From: Plectrocnemia conspersa
Taxonomy: Eukaryota; Arthropoda; Insecta; Trichoptera; Polycentropodidae
Direction of reading: 5' to 3'
Assembly (NCBI GenBank): GCA_009617715.1
Contig: VTFK01000566.1
Location: 62,001-126,000, forward strand
Length of the DNA stretch: 64,000 nt
The translations under genes were made by a program, and so were the position numbers. This document shows, in pieces, positions 1 through 12,289 of this stretch. Under the pieces are notes generated by a model. The model worked only from the letters and a program-made list of their open reading frames with translations, was not told the origin of the DNA and searched no databases. How positions within the stretch are numbered: position 1 is the stretch's first letter; each line of letters starts with the position of its first letter.

Positions 1-896
1 TTTAAACTAATTGTGTTTATTCGATGACTATCTATCTTCGCAGCATAGACAAAGCTATTATCGTCTATATTGGTTGCGGATTTTTAAATTGTATTACTGT
101 GGTTTAGGCAATTTGTGAAGAAGTAAATCTTCAAATACTGTTAAATAAATAAAATTATATAAATTTTTAAATTCAACCCAGATTGCCTTAGCTATAAAAT
201 TTTGAAGAGTTACTTATCTAAAATTAGTACTTGTGTTCCTACTATTTATTGTATGTTTTAATGTTGTTTTGTTTAAAAAATGCATGTTTTGTATAAAAAA
301 AAATAATAAACATATTTTTTAATTATTAATTTTATTTTTTTTGTAAATATATGAGAAGTAGTGATATTAGGAAAAAAATATATTCTAAAATGTATAAAAA
401 AAGATGACTGACAGTGAAACGCCTGAAATCTACTATTGTTGAAGTGATATAAATTTAAAAAAAAACATGTTTTTGAGCGTAAAGTGCGAATTTATGAGCG
501 TGTACCGCTAAAAAGCTGACAGCAAGCCTGTATTCTAGTCTAGATAATTTTATAGCATATTAATTAATTTTAAAACCTCTAAAATGAATCTGAATAGGTG
601 CTTTTTACAGGGAATTATTTTATAAGATATGTGCATTTAAATAAATACTTTGTTCTATTAAACGAATTTTTTATCTACGGTAAATCTTCCTTCGGAAAAT
701 GATTTGTTACAGAGACTTTGACTTTGTGGTATTATCTTTGTTTTAAATTTATAAATCCTTGACCGCGTATTATATTCTAAGAACCGCTACACTTGAAAAA
801 TTTAAACTAAAAGAAAATGCTCATTTATTATGGTTGGAAAAATTAGATAGGAGCTGTTGATTCTTGATTCGTCACATTGAAGATTCTACATCACAG

Positions 897-999
897 GGGA
901 AACCTACACCTCCCAGATTCCAGTGCCTCCAGAGTGTCACAGACGCTAGACTTCCAGAAGCCCTATGCCACAACGCCTTCAGTAGATCAATGCCCGTAA
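897..999 (+). CDS. Probable last coding exon of an unidentified upstream gene (partial)
   Basis: A GC-rich island in very AT-rich sequence follows an acceptor-like tcacag at 891-896. Read in the phase starting at 898 it gives about 33 codons rich in Ser, Pro and Gln and ends with DFQKPYATTPSVDQCP and a TAA at 997-999; AATAAA occurs directly after the stop (1000-1005). This looks like the unstructured tail of a larger protein whose other exons lie left of the window. Another frame is open for longer (864-1115) but runs into poly-T sequence and is less protein-like. I do not recognise the family. The call rests on composition, the splice-like border and the clean stop only, so it is tentative. 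Confidence 0.35.
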
Positions 1000-2689
1000 A
1001 AATAAATCTTATGAAAGGTCAAGCATCAAATAATACTTTACTTATTATTTTAAACAATTATGTGGAAATATACAAGTTGAAACTTGCAACTCTCTACGAT
1101 AATTTTTTTTTTTAAATAACAGTTTGTTTTAATACAAATTTCAAAAATTACTATTTTTGTGTTGTAATAATCTAATAAAAAATCGATCAATTAGACATAG
1201 CTTTAAATAAATTTTTTTTAATATATTATGGTTAAAACACACCTTGAAATGTTCCTCTAATATATATTACCTAATCTAATATAAATAGATTCATCTTTAA
1301 AATATCAACGAAACTCGTTGAACGATTTTTAATTCTATTGTCTATTTGGAAGTCACTAGTAATTGTATTCATTAGTTTATAAATGTATGATATTATGCAT
1401 TAATGCTCTTTTATATAGGTGATATGAAAATATAGCGTATTTATCGGATACAAGAGTTATTTTGTCTTATAAAATTATACTGCTGCGCTACCAAACGTAA
1501 AACAACTATTTCAAAGTGAAATGGCAGTTTTATCCTGAAAATTAAAAGTTCTTACTGTGTGGCTAAGTGTGCCTCATAATTATACATATAAAAAAATAGT
1601 ACATTTTAGCACAAAAATAGGATTCCTGAAATTATCCACTTAGCTAAGATGGAGAAAAATTACTAATCCGCCATACGAGACTGTTTTATAAACACGCCTT
1701 TATCTGTTTGTAACGCCAAATCATTTTTTTAAATAAGATAAGAAATATATTGGTTCTGAGAAACCCCCTGCGCCAGATGATAAAGATACCGGAAATTCGA
1801 ACCATGGGCTGGCAATGATAGTTTAGTTTTCGCCGGGGCTGGATGTGAACGTGCAGCAGTGCCTCAGGCTCGACGCCATAATTTGGCTTTTGCATATTGA
1901 TCTTCCATATAAAACTCGCTTTCGATTAAGTTATTTAATTTGTTCACCTAGTACGCATGTAAATTGTCAGCCATGTTGGACGCATTATTTGTATTTGTTA
2001 GCCAAGTGCTAACAACGCATTTTGTCACGCTCGGCGATTTCTTTATTTTATAAACACCAGAACAAAAAAAATGAAAAAAAAAATTTTTGTGTTGAAAATG
2101 GAATGAAATGCAGTGGCATGGTGCAAATCTTTTATCAATGCCACTATATCCAAACGAAGGATTTATGAATGGTACAAATGTTTTTAATAGGGTCTTATAA
2201 CATATATAAAAAGATAAAAAAATGCGAGCTAGCACATCAAAAGAAATAAGGAGCTTGTTATCAGTAATTTATTAGCGAGCCTGCTTCTCTTCCAGTTGAT
2301 GCAACGCAATTTTTGCCATAATAATTTTTATTCCAAAACTGTTTTAAACATAAACAGCGCAATAAAGAAATTGTTGAAAAGAGACATCGAAATAATTTTT
2401 TTTATATATATTATTCTTGCCTCACAATAATATTTTGATAATAAAAATACGACTACTCTTTATTTACCATCATATTTAATGGAATTCAATCAATAATTTT
2501 TTAACTACATCAATATTTGATGAAAATTAGCTGTAATGATTGTAAAAAGTTGAAAAACAATTATTTTTGCCAAATTGATTGATTTATATGAAAAATAGTG
2601 AGCGTTCATGGTCAGAATTATTTTGAATTTGGGCGGGTCGGTATGTCGCAATAGTAGATTCCTATCGAACCACCTATCAAGGTGACCCC
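1000..2689. other. Intergenic stretch with one unexplained GC-rich patch
   Basis: Mostly AT-rich sequence with no recognisable gene. A patch at about 1755-1895 has clearly higher GC than its surroundings and can be read on both strands for 20-60 codons, but no reading resembles a family I know and none has a good start. It may be a decayed transposon piece or an exon of a neighbouring gene. Confidence 0.4.
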
Positions 2690-2803
2690 GAGATACATAG
2701 GCGGGGGCGAAGGGGCGAAGCGGCGAACGCACTGACACGACAGTCGACAGCTGTGGCTCGTGTCGCCGGTAGTTCGTCAATTCGCTCATCCGCCCACAAA
2801 CAG
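2690..2803 (+). other. Candidate non-coding first exon and promoter region of glycogen synthase
   Basis: A GC-rich island at about 2630-2803 ends in a near-perfect splice donor, CACAAACAG followed by gtgagct (intron from 2804). The first coding exon of glycogen synthase is preceded by a clear acceptor, ttttcag at 4871-4877, and its ATG lies only 7 nt further on at 4885, so an upstream 5' UTR exon is required. This donor is the best candidate, giving a first intron of about 2.07 kb. The transcription start is not determined; I saw no clear TATA box. A short inverted repeat (TTTCATCGCGA with TCGCGATGAAA) lies just downstream near 2980-3012. Confidence 0.5.
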
Positions 2804-4074
2804 GTGAGCTGAAAAAACCTTGTGTCAATCGCCATTTTCAGCAAATTTCCGCATTCTATTCAAATTTTCATTCTTTTCAAAGATCTAAACACCAAAAAAT
2901 TCGTCCATAATTTTTTTGACATTTCGACCCGGTATTTGAATCTAATTCAATTAAGCTCGACCAATAAAACTTTAAAGCTGTTTCATCGCGACTTTAATTC
3001 ATCGCGATGAAACTTTCAGTCATGTTTAACATTTTAAAAAGAGCTCGTTTATCAGCGGGCGTAAAAGTGGATAGACCGGTATGCGAACAAGCGAATAAGC
3101 GTATAAGCGAATTTACGCATTAAAAACTCTGCCCAACAGAACGATAAGAGGATTTTTAATTATTTTACTACTATCTAAGTGATCTTTCCGTGAACCGTTT
3201 CGAATACTTTTCTTCTGTGGTTTATTTTGTTGATTATGTAATTTTAGCGAGGATTATGTTTATCTACGATCGATAAAAAATATAAATGACACCGACGAAA
3301 GTGTTTGTATTTGCATATCTTAAAAATATCGAAAGTTGAACTTATGCCAATCAGAACCGGAACTGTGTCCTTGACCGGCCATTTTTTTATTTTGCACTGG
3401 CCAAAAAAATCGCTTTTATGTGCAATTTTAAAAATAGATTTGCTTCGCGAATTTCTTTAATGGATGTAATATTATTTTCAGCGCGCATTCTTGGCCCGTG
3501 AATGAAAATTAACTGAAAAATTTCAGACTTTAATAAAATTGACCTCAACAAAGGTTAATATATAGTAAAATTTTCATATCTATACCATCGTGGATTAAGA
3601 AAAAAATGCTATCGAAAACATAAGCCTTTAAAAATTGACCGTGTTCAACACATTTATTACTTATATAAAAAATGTTTATAATAATATTCATTAAATTCTT
3701 TTTACGATTTTTTTATTATAATTGCGTAATAAACGTTGTTATTAATTAAAAGTATTGCATAAATTCAGAGATAAAGACGATTTCATTCTAATACCATCTT
3801 CTGTAATAAATATTATTTACTATAGTACATTAATAAATTAGCAAACAGCTGTCAATCAATACGTTCCATTCGTAACAAATATTATTGCATTATTTTTATA
3901 TAAAAATTAAGAAATGCTATTTTCATTATTTTATTTATTTAACACAAAAAGATCAATTACCTCTCTCCCCTTGTTTAACTTAATTGATTTCTTTTTATTT
4001 TAATAAATACTTGAAATACATTTATTTCATGTACGATGACTAATTTAACAACTAATATTTTTTATATATCAAAC

Positions 4075-4228
4075 GGCTTCCATAAATTATGTCACAGGTT
4101 TGGGGGGTCAGCGGAATTGTTACAGTGTGAACAAAACAGAAGTCTGGCTCGATGAAATCTTGTGACATATAAGGGGGAGGAGGGTAAAAATTCACGAAAA
4201 ATCTGTGACATAATTTACAGAAGCTGCC
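4075..4228. mobile_element. Short MITE-like element with terminal inverted repeats
   Basis: The left end (TAAATTATGTCACAG within 4075-4096) and right end (CTGTGACATAATTTA within 4203-4228) form inverted repeats of about 22 bp with two mismatches. The interior has G-runs and no coding capacity. It sits in the first intron of glycogen synthase. Ends of this kind, with a TTATGTCACAG-like core, occur on cut-and-paste DNA transposons, but I cannot name the superfamily from the sequence. Confidence 0.6.
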
Positions 4229-4387
4229 TTATACGTATAGTTTCAAATTTACTACAATAAAATATAAAAAAAATTACAGCTGTTGTACATAGACACAAAA
4301 GCTGTAATTTACTTTAAAGAGTTGCTTTATTGGCCACTATTTTAGAAATAATAACCATATTGGTCTGATATGTCTTATTAATATGTC

Positions 4388-4490
4388 GTATGACCAGACG
4401 TCCCCCTCAAAATATTTCCGAGATAATTTTTTTTTAATATCCTTTGATATTTTCAAAATCTGGCCACCTTAATTTTACATCTTATGTTTT
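4388..4490 (+). repeat. Copy of a dispersed repeat starting GACCAGACGTCC
   Basis: The block GACCAGACGTCC...CCTCAAAAT...TTTCCGA...CTTTGATATTTT...AAATCTGG recurs in longer form at 60784-60950, and the inner part (reverse strand) at about 28970-29200. The three copies are diverged. No open frame. Lies in the first intron of glycogen synthase. Confidence 0.55.
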
Positions 4491-4884
4491 ACGCAAATAA
4501 TAAAAGTAAGTTTCGTGAATGTTCTTTTTTACACTGGAATCATTCCAAAATATTACTTAAAATTTAAGTAAAAAGTACGTATTGTAAGTATAATGAGCTT
4601 TGAACTAATAATTTATTCTACAATGCATATAAAGAAATAATCATAGAGACGCAATTTGGTATTAGGAATTATTTTGGTACATTATTTGGCATTCGTTGTT
4701 TGGATATTAATAACAAAAGCATTTTATAAGATACATGTATAATTGGCAAATTAAACTGTAACTAAATAGTTTCAGTTAGGATTGCTGATGTTTTTTCAGA
4801 AGAAGTGAGTCTGTGTCTACTTTTACTATAAGGCTATATATCTCTTCTTCCTATTGTTAATGTAATATATTTTTCAGCTCAATC

Positions 4885-7800
4885 ATGTCGAGGGACAGAA
4901 CCAGCCGGAGGTTCTACAGGGTGGATTCGATGCACGAGCTGCGCGCCTTCTTAGACAGGGGACAAGCGGCCAACATAGAGAACAGATGGACGTTCGAAGT
5001 GGCGTGGGAAGCGGCAAACAAAGGTAATTGTCAAAGGTCAACGAATCACTCTTACTGCCATTCAATAGCATGCATATTGGCACTCGGACGTCTTGGAGAC
5101 GAGCCATTAGCTATGAGACGACAACCTAGACATTTCGCATTTCAAGATCACTGTCCGTATTATGCAACAGCTGAAATGAAAGAATTGCCTTTATAATGTA
5201 ATTAATACTTTGTGTGTGCGGTTGAATACGAGACTCCTTTCAGAAGCTGGCGTATTCTGTTACTTCTATTTAAAATGTGAAACCACGTGTGGTTACGGAC
5301 AAAGAGATTTACCTTAGAATTTCCACACAGATTGTGTTACTATTATGATGGAAATCTTGCTTAGCTTATATGAATCGTTTATTTTCAAAATTTAACGACT
5401 TCATAAAAAATTAAATAGTTAAAATTTAAATTTAAACTACCGCCACACCAAGATGTCTTACAATCGCTAACTTGCATTCCACTTGATTTTAGGGAAATGA
5501 AGGCAAAATTTAATTCCATGCTATATTCTAAAAGTATTTAAGAACCTGTAGACGCATCAGTTGCATTTCAAACTTTCATCGAAAAAAAAAATGTTCACGG
5601 ATGTATGGTGTCGGTTTTACAGGTTGATGATTTTGAAAAGGCTTTTGCCAAATTATATTATGATTTTATCAAAAAAAAAATGTAAAACTTTATTCCATAT
5701 CAATGGCGTAACCAAAATTTTGCCAAGGAGAGGGTTGTTAAGAAAAATAATTAAAGCTTGTAAGAAAATATTTTTTTTATTTAAATTCAAATATGAAGTA
5801 TTTTCACTAAATGAACATATTTATTTTATATATAAAGTGAACAAAAAAATACAAATTTTATCTTTGCGTTTTTAATTATATTTTTGAATATTTTACTCTC
5901 CTCAAGGAAGGAGTGGGGGTGTTGAAACCACACTTTAAAATTTAGCATCTTATAAAAAAGAATATGAAATATTTATATAAAAAATTAATAAACTCCAGAA
6001 TATTGTACTTTTTTGGTGGGACGACTAATTACAGAAGGGTGGTCAGTTTTTTTAATATGAATAGCCGTTAGCCGCTAAGGCAGATTTGAAACAGTTGTTT
6101 TGAGGTTAAACCCAAATTCATGAGATTTAATCCGGAGGTTTCCTACGGTGTTCTATTTTACAGAAGGAACTTATTTTTTTCTTCAACGGTTAAAACAGTA
6201 TATCACAAGTCAAACTGGCCTTTTTTTTTTTATGATTAATATTATGAGTTAATTTCTCCAAATGTATTATAAATAGAAAAGCGATTCTCACTAACGACTC
6301 TTGATCAATTTAATATCAATCAATGTCTTAACACTAATACCAAAATGTATAAGATAAATGTACTTAGTTCTAATAGATACCAGTTAACTAAAACTAATGA
6401 TGATAGCTTCTATTTTTGTAATTGGTTTATTGTAAAATATATAATATGAATCATAGCTGAAACTATAGACACCCTATTGAAATCTTCCATTTTTAAATTA
6501 ATTTACAAACATATGGCGAGTGTCAGTGTTGTTATATTGACAAAGTATAAATATGTGTCATCGACCGTTTTAGATGGCAACTGTATTAAAAATCGCTAAT
6601 GCATTTTTCCAGTTGGGGGTATATACACTGTCATCCGATCCAAGGCATACATGTCTACAGAAGAAATGGGAGATCAATATTGCTTATTAGGTATATAGCA
6701 CGACATATCTATAAATATCCGATACTTAAGATCTCAAATTGATTGCATAAGTATGCTTTAAAAGGTCCTTACAAGGAGTATTGTGCAAGGACAGAAGTTG
6801 AAGAATCAGAATTTCCCCCAAACAGTCCTCTCAACGAAGCCGTAAACGCGATGAGAGCACAGGGTTACAAAATACACTGCGGACAATGGCTGGTCGATGG
6901 AAATCCTCAGATAGTCCTATTCGATATCGGATCAGGCGCTTGGAGGCTTGACGAATTCAAGCAACACTTGTGGGACACGTGCAATTTGGGCATTCCTCAT
7001 TTAGACATAGAAGCTAACGACGCCGTCATTCTCGGCTACATGGTGGCGCAGTTCGTCGAAGAGTTTAGGAAGGCAGCTGAAAGAATGACGGATAGTCCTC
7101 CGCGAATCGTGGCTCACTTTCACGAATGGCAAACCGGAGTGGGATTAATCGCTTTGAGGTGATTCATGATTTATATTTCAAGTCTAACGATCAGATTTGA
7201 TTAAAGCGTATTAATTTCAGGTCAAAGCATGTGGACGTTGCTACAGTATTCACGACTCACGCTACTCTATTGGGCCGGTACTTGTGCGCTGGAAACACGG
7301 ATTTCTACAATAATCTGGATAAAGCTGTAATATATACAATGCATCTGGTTTGAATTCTTGAATGCTTCAGTAATTTAATCGCAATTGGTTCACAGTTCAA
7401 AGTTGACGAGGAGGCTGGAAAGAGGCAAATCTATCATCGGTATTGCATGGAACGTGCCGCTACACACATGGCGCATATATTTACGACTGTTTCTGAAATT
7501 ACTGGTGAGATATATGAGATAGATATTAAATTTTAATAAAATTATTGATTACCTGTTTCTCGATTTTAAATAATTTTCTTTTAAAAATACGAGAACAGCA
7601 AGTTCAGGATCGCCACACATAGTGCTGCACTCAATTCCATAAAATACCACTTTAAATTGTATTTAAATTTTTAGGTTATGAAGCTGAACATCTTCTAAAA
7701 AGAAAACCTGACATCATCACGCCCAATGGCTTAAACGTCAAAAAGTTTTCAGCTTTACACGAATTCCAGAATTTACATGCAATTTCAAAGGAAAAGATTC

Positions 7801-10800
7801 ACGATTTCATCAGGGTCACTTCTATGGGTAACTGACTTTTATACTTTTCTTTAAAATAAGTAATTATTATTAGAATTAGAAGAATTGCTGATCGTTTTAT
7901 TGTATATATTTATATATAAAAAACATAATGTAATTACAGTAAAAAAATAATGAGTCAAAAAAAAAGATTTTTAACAAATTAGGAATTTAATTACAAAAAT
8001 ATTTAATATGATACGGAACAATATTTATAAGAATATTGTGGATATTAAAATAAAAAGGTAATGTAATTTTAAAACTAATTAACATTTCATTACAGTCATT
8101 TTAATTTCGATCTGGACAAAACGCTGTACTTCTTCATCGCTGGACGATATGAATACGGAAACAAGGGCGCGGATATCTTCATCGAGGCTTTAGCAAGACT
8201 CAATCATTACTTGAAATCGGCAAATTCAGACGTCACAGTCGTCGCTTTTCTAATTTTCCCGACAAAGACCAACAACTTCAATGTTGAAAGCTTGCGTGGA
8301 CACGCCGTTACGAAAAGTTTAAGCAACACTATCCAAGATATTCAGCAACAAGTCGGAAAGAGGATGTATGATACTTGCATGAGGTAAATTATCACTTCTT
8401 ATCATATCTCAATACAACCTGAAAAATGTATCTCATTGTTTGTGATAATTTAGGGGACACATTCCTGAACCTGCAACGCTGCTCCGAAAAGAAGAGATTG
8501 TTAGATTAAAACGATGCATTTACGCAATGCAAAGAGATGGCTTACCTCCAATCACAACTCACAACATTGTAAGTACTACGATTTTATTAGTTTATTGAAC
8601 GAGTTCTTTAATTTGATGATGTACTCAGATTGACGATTGGAACGATCCTGTCTTGAACGGAATCAGAAGATGTAAGCTCTTTAACACTATCAACGACAAC
8701 GTCAAAGTCATTTTCCACCCCGAATTCTTATCCTCCACCAATCCACTCTTGAGTTTGGAATACGAAGAGTTTGTACGCGGTTGCCATTTGGGTGTGTTTC
8801 CGTCGTATTACGAACCGTGGGGTTATACTCCGGCTGAGTGCACCGTAATGGGTATTCCTAGCGTCACTACCAATTTATCAGGTGAGCATTGAAATAAGAT
8901 GTATGTAAAAAAATATGTTTGGAGAGCTTCAATGTTTTATTCATCTAAATAGGTTTTGGATGCTTCATGCAAGAACATATCGCTGATCCAATGTCGTACG
9001 GTATTTACGTTGTAGATCGTCGTTATATTTCCTTGGAAGGATCGGTACAGCAACTAGCACAATATATGTTCGATTTTACAAGGTAATATATAATATACAC
9101 GTATATAATTTATTGATTTTTTATTGATATTTGTTATTGCCCATATTTTGATTATCTTAACTTTTTGTCTTGTTTTTATATCTACTTTTACTTGTATCTG
9201 TTTTAATTTTATTTATAAAATTATTAAAGTCTTCGTTGGCATTTTCTAATAATTTAAAATTGCAGATTTTATCTATAGTTCATTTTAAATATCTCTTTAA
9301 TCGGATTTTTGCAGCTAGGAAATTTTCAGTCAAAAAATTAAAATATTACTTTTTATACATTTATTGCTATTATTAATTATAGAATGAATCGTCGTCAAAG
9401 GATAATTCAAAGAAACAGAACCGAGAGACTATCGGATTTGATGGACTGGAGAAATCTTGGAATCGTAAGTTTATGAAGAACTATGCTGTGTATGACATAA
9501 TCTAACTTGATTTTTATTTTGCAGTTTTATAGGCAAGCTCGTGTTAAAGCTTTGAAAGCCGTTTATCCTGATTACGTGGACGAACTTGAATCTGAAAACG
9601 GCGGAGGTGGGCGTTTCAGCTATCCGAGACCGATATCCGAACCACCGAGTCCATCACATTCACGTATGTCTATTGCATAATTTCCTTATGATAAGGGTGT
9701 TCTGAAGAGTATTATTAATTTAGGATGCAGAGGATAGTGTTGTATCTTGGGACAGTTTTTTTTTAAAACGTGTCCTCAGGTACAACACTAATATTTATAA
9801 GTAAGATCTCGTCTAATTAAATTTTTTTATGACAAACAGTAATAGAGAATGATAACAAAGACGAAGCTTACGAAGATTGTGTATCACCTAATAATGAAGG
9901 TGAAGCGGTTGTAGAAGAAGTTGCGAATGAAAGTGATTCTAAAGTATGCGTTGAGACCGAATCTGAAGTGAAAGAGCCTGAGGTCGAAGAACAAATTGAA
10001 GAAAAGCCAAAGTTTAGGCTTCACATTAAGAAATCGTTCACGGAACCTGCCGAATTAAAGAGCATAGCGATCGATCTGTTCGATACTGAAGAGATCATTA
10101 ACGATAAGTGCGTTATAAATAACATTGTCGATACAGGAGAAGACGGAGGAATCGAAATAGACTTTTCAAATAGGCACGTTGACGACGTTGTTCGCAGCAG
10201 AAACGATTGCTTAGTGATGTGCAGCTCAGTGGAGCACGATATCAGTTCGGGAGACTGCGATGACAATTACAAGACGCCCAATGAGAATGTCTTGGAAACA
10301 CTAAGCGAAACTATTTATGAACAGATCGACGAGCTCATCGCGAAGCTGTCAGAAAACGTCGACCGATGTGACGAGCCACAGGCTGAAGCGACGCAGACGG
10401 TATGAAAGACAGAGATGAGGGTTCCATCGTCGTCGTCTAAATTGTAACGTATTTTCAGAGAATTTGGGCTGTGGGTTTGCTGCACTGATGCACTAGTTTG
10501 GATTTATATCACAGATCGTTCTGACGACAGATAGAATCTGTTGTATTATCAGAATGTTTCGATTCAAAACACATGATTATTATATTAGATTATGTAAGAA
10601 AATCGGCTTAACACCACTTGAACGTATCAAATGGCTCTAAAATAATCCTCATTTTTGTCACAAAGATAAGATAAGTCATGCAAACTTCATCTGTCGCAAT
10701 AGTTCTTTTTTGAGACCGTCTCATTTTTCAGATAGCAAAAATTTAATTTTTTAAAATATTCTGTAAAATTTATATTTACTCAAAAAATATTTTTAATTGC

Positions 10801-12289
10801 ATTTTTATGATAAATCATAACAGACTATAATGTGTGGTTCAGTTTGAGCCAGCGGTTTCCAAACTTTATGCTACTACGCATCCCTAAAAAAAAAATTCTG
10901 CGCCTCCCTAAAAATTTTTTTTAATAGATATAATAATATAAACACGTTTTAAATAATAAAACATTTATTTAAAAAAATCTGAACTTTTATTGATTTCTAG
11001 ATAGTATGGTATGAAAATTATTTTTTTAAAAAAAGTTTTGGCGCCCCTAGTTTGGAAACCGCTGGTTTAATTAAGCTTTAAATCATACTTAAATTTATAA
11101 TTAATTATTAGTTATGTAACAATGAATATAACTATATTCAATGTTACACTGTGACTAAAATATTTTGTCATAAAGATTAGACGATGGAATTCATACGTTC
11201 ATTCAATAAAATCTTGTTAACACGTTACAGGTCATTGACGCATTTATGCGTCATTTATAATTTCATGTTAAAGACTACTTAATATCGAGAAAGTTAATAT
11301 AAAAAGAAAAGAAAGAAAGTTAAAATAATTATATCAAGTGATAATATAGTCTTTATACAATACGGCTGTTTTTTTTATAAAAATAACATATTTTTTTAAT
11401 ACGTCCTACATACAATTAAATAGATTCGTTGAAAGTTATTCATGGGGTGTTCACTGTTCTGATTAACGCTCGCTCGCACCTAACCTACATAACAGTTCAA
11501 GTGCGAGCTAGATATTTTATAAAATATTTCTACAAAATTTCTACTAATTTATTGTTCATTTATATTTATAAATGTTATATATTTTTTAATTCACATGATC
11601 GTCCTTTATTTTTATTCTAACCATTTGATATTTATTCTGACCCTGAATAATATAATTATGACCAGGCTGTTAATAAAATTCTGACCTAGATTTTATTTTT
11701 ATTCTGACCCAAAGTTGATTTAAATTCTAAACATTTAATTTATTGCCATTTTCTAACGATATCTATAATGATAATAAAATAATTTCTTTAAATAAGAAAT
11801 GTTAGTTTAGTTTTTATTCTATGTATCACATTAATTTAATTTTTATACTTGATAAGATTTGTATCGGAATAAACATAGGAATTATAAAAACATGTGATAG
11901 AGTTAATTTAACTATTTGGTTGCCGAAATCCAATATATGGCGAAAGTTGCTGAAAAATAATCGGAAACATGTTTAATAAACTATAGAGTATTTGCGTAAT
12001 AGGCAGATTACATTTTTTGCTGAATTAATGCATTTTTAATTTGTAATGCGTATTTATTTAAATAGTAACCTCAAAATATTTGACAACCAATGTGTTGAAG
12101 ATTTGTAATAATATTATTATTTTTTGTTGTATTAGGTCTACTTTTATAATTTATATCATTTTAAATCTTCTTAATTTCTTTATAGGTGCAACAACTCCAG
12201 CTGCTTCAGTTCATGGCTCTGACAATGAAGATGAAGACGATGAAGTTGACGAAGAGAAAGAGCTAGCCGAACTTCAAATATCCAACTAA
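4885..12289 (+). CDS. GlyS: Glycogen synthase (GT3 family), 12 common exons plus alternative last exons
   Basis: Glycogen [starch] synthase transfers glucose from UDP-glucose to glycogen in the cytosol. Coding exons: 4885-5023, 6613-6690, 6765-7158, 7221-7326, 7396-7504, 7675-7827, 8096-8383, 8454-8568, 8629-8881, 8953-9082, 9383-9464, 9525-9663, then either 9840-10405 or 12186-12289. All borders are GT-AG and phases agree, except one missing base in exon 6. Seen in the protein: [10 protein letters not shown] near residue 45 (UDP-glucose binding loop), [30 protein letters not shown] near residue 523 (active-site Glu), and the Arg-rich [16 protein letters not shown] near 592-606 that binds glucose-6-phosphate in animal enzymes. 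[14 protein letters not shown] near the end is the usual phosphorylated tail. Lengths would be 696 or 850 residues, assuming the missing base is restored. In exon 6 the frame leads to a stop after FIRVTSMGN instead of the family's FxRGHFYGH. Confidence 0.95.
9840..10405 (+). CDS. GlyS: Alternative long acidic C-terminal exon of glycogen synthase
   Basis: After the shared exon ending at 9663 (phase 1), acceptor acaaacag at 9832-9839 opens a 566-nt exon that is in frame and ends with TGA at 10403-10405. It encodes about 188 residues, very rich in Glu and Asp, with scattered Ser and hydrophobic patches (for example [13 protein letters not shown]) and no domain I recognise. It would make an 850-residue protein, longer than typical animal glycogen synthases of about 690-740. 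The high GC relative to intron sequence and the clean frame argue that it is truly coded. It is likely used instead of the exon at 12186-12289. Confidence 0.7.
10850..11064. mobile_element. hAT-type MITE in the last glycogen synthase intron
   Basis: A 215-bp element with terminal inverted repeats CAGCGGTTTCCAAACT (left, from 10850) and its complement AGTTTGGAAACCGCTG (right, to 11064), 16 bp and perfect. The termini fit the CAGNGGTT style of hAT elements. The flanking 8-mers GTTTGAGC (10842-10849) and GTTTAATT (11065-11072) agree at five of eight positions, consistent with a decayed 8-bp target duplication. The interior contains GCGCCCCT/GCGCCTCCCT near the ends and no coding frame. Confidence 0.8.
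11217..11271 (+). repeat. TTAA-bounded end with internal palindrome
   Basis: TTAA followed by CACGTTACAGGTCATTGACG and the palindrome GACGCATTTATGCGTC; another TTAA occurs at 11268-11271. A similar arrangement, TTAACACGTTC then a GGTCAT palindrome, occurs at 34421. TTAA targets and hairpin subtermini are typical of piggyBac-type MITEs, which is the inference here. Confidence 0.35.
11440..12085 (+). repeat. Dispersed repeat with TTATTCTGACC subrepeats, copy 1
   Basis: About 640 bp that recurs at 31405-32110 (same strand) and, for its left half, at 58640-59015 (opposite strand). It starts near ATTCATGGGGTGTTCA, carries the CGCTCGCTCGCACCTAACCT block with a later inverted GTGCGAGCTAG, then a run of variants of TTTATTCTGACC, and ends near TTAAATAGTAACCTCAAAA. 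No coding frame. It lies between the two alternative last exons of glycogen synthase, about 100 nt before the exon at 12186. Confidence 0.75.
12186..12289 (+). CDS. GlyS: Alternative short C-terminal exon of glycogen synthase
   Basis: Acceptor ttctttatag ends at 12185. Joined to the exon ending at 9663, the phase-1 C plus GT makes Arg, giving [20 protein letters not shown], then an acidic run and ELAELQISN with TAA at 12287-12289. The pattern [16 protein letters not shown] resembles the conserved tail of insect glycogen synthases, and the total of 696 residues fits the family. Joining the exon instead to a donor after 9840-10405 would not keep phase, so the two ends look mutually exclusive. 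Confidence 0.85.

Noticed and set aside
9170..9376. 68-codon hydrophobic open frame in a glycogen synthase intron
   Set aside because: AT-rich intron sequence between exons 10 and 11; hydrophobicity is a by-product of T-rich codons.
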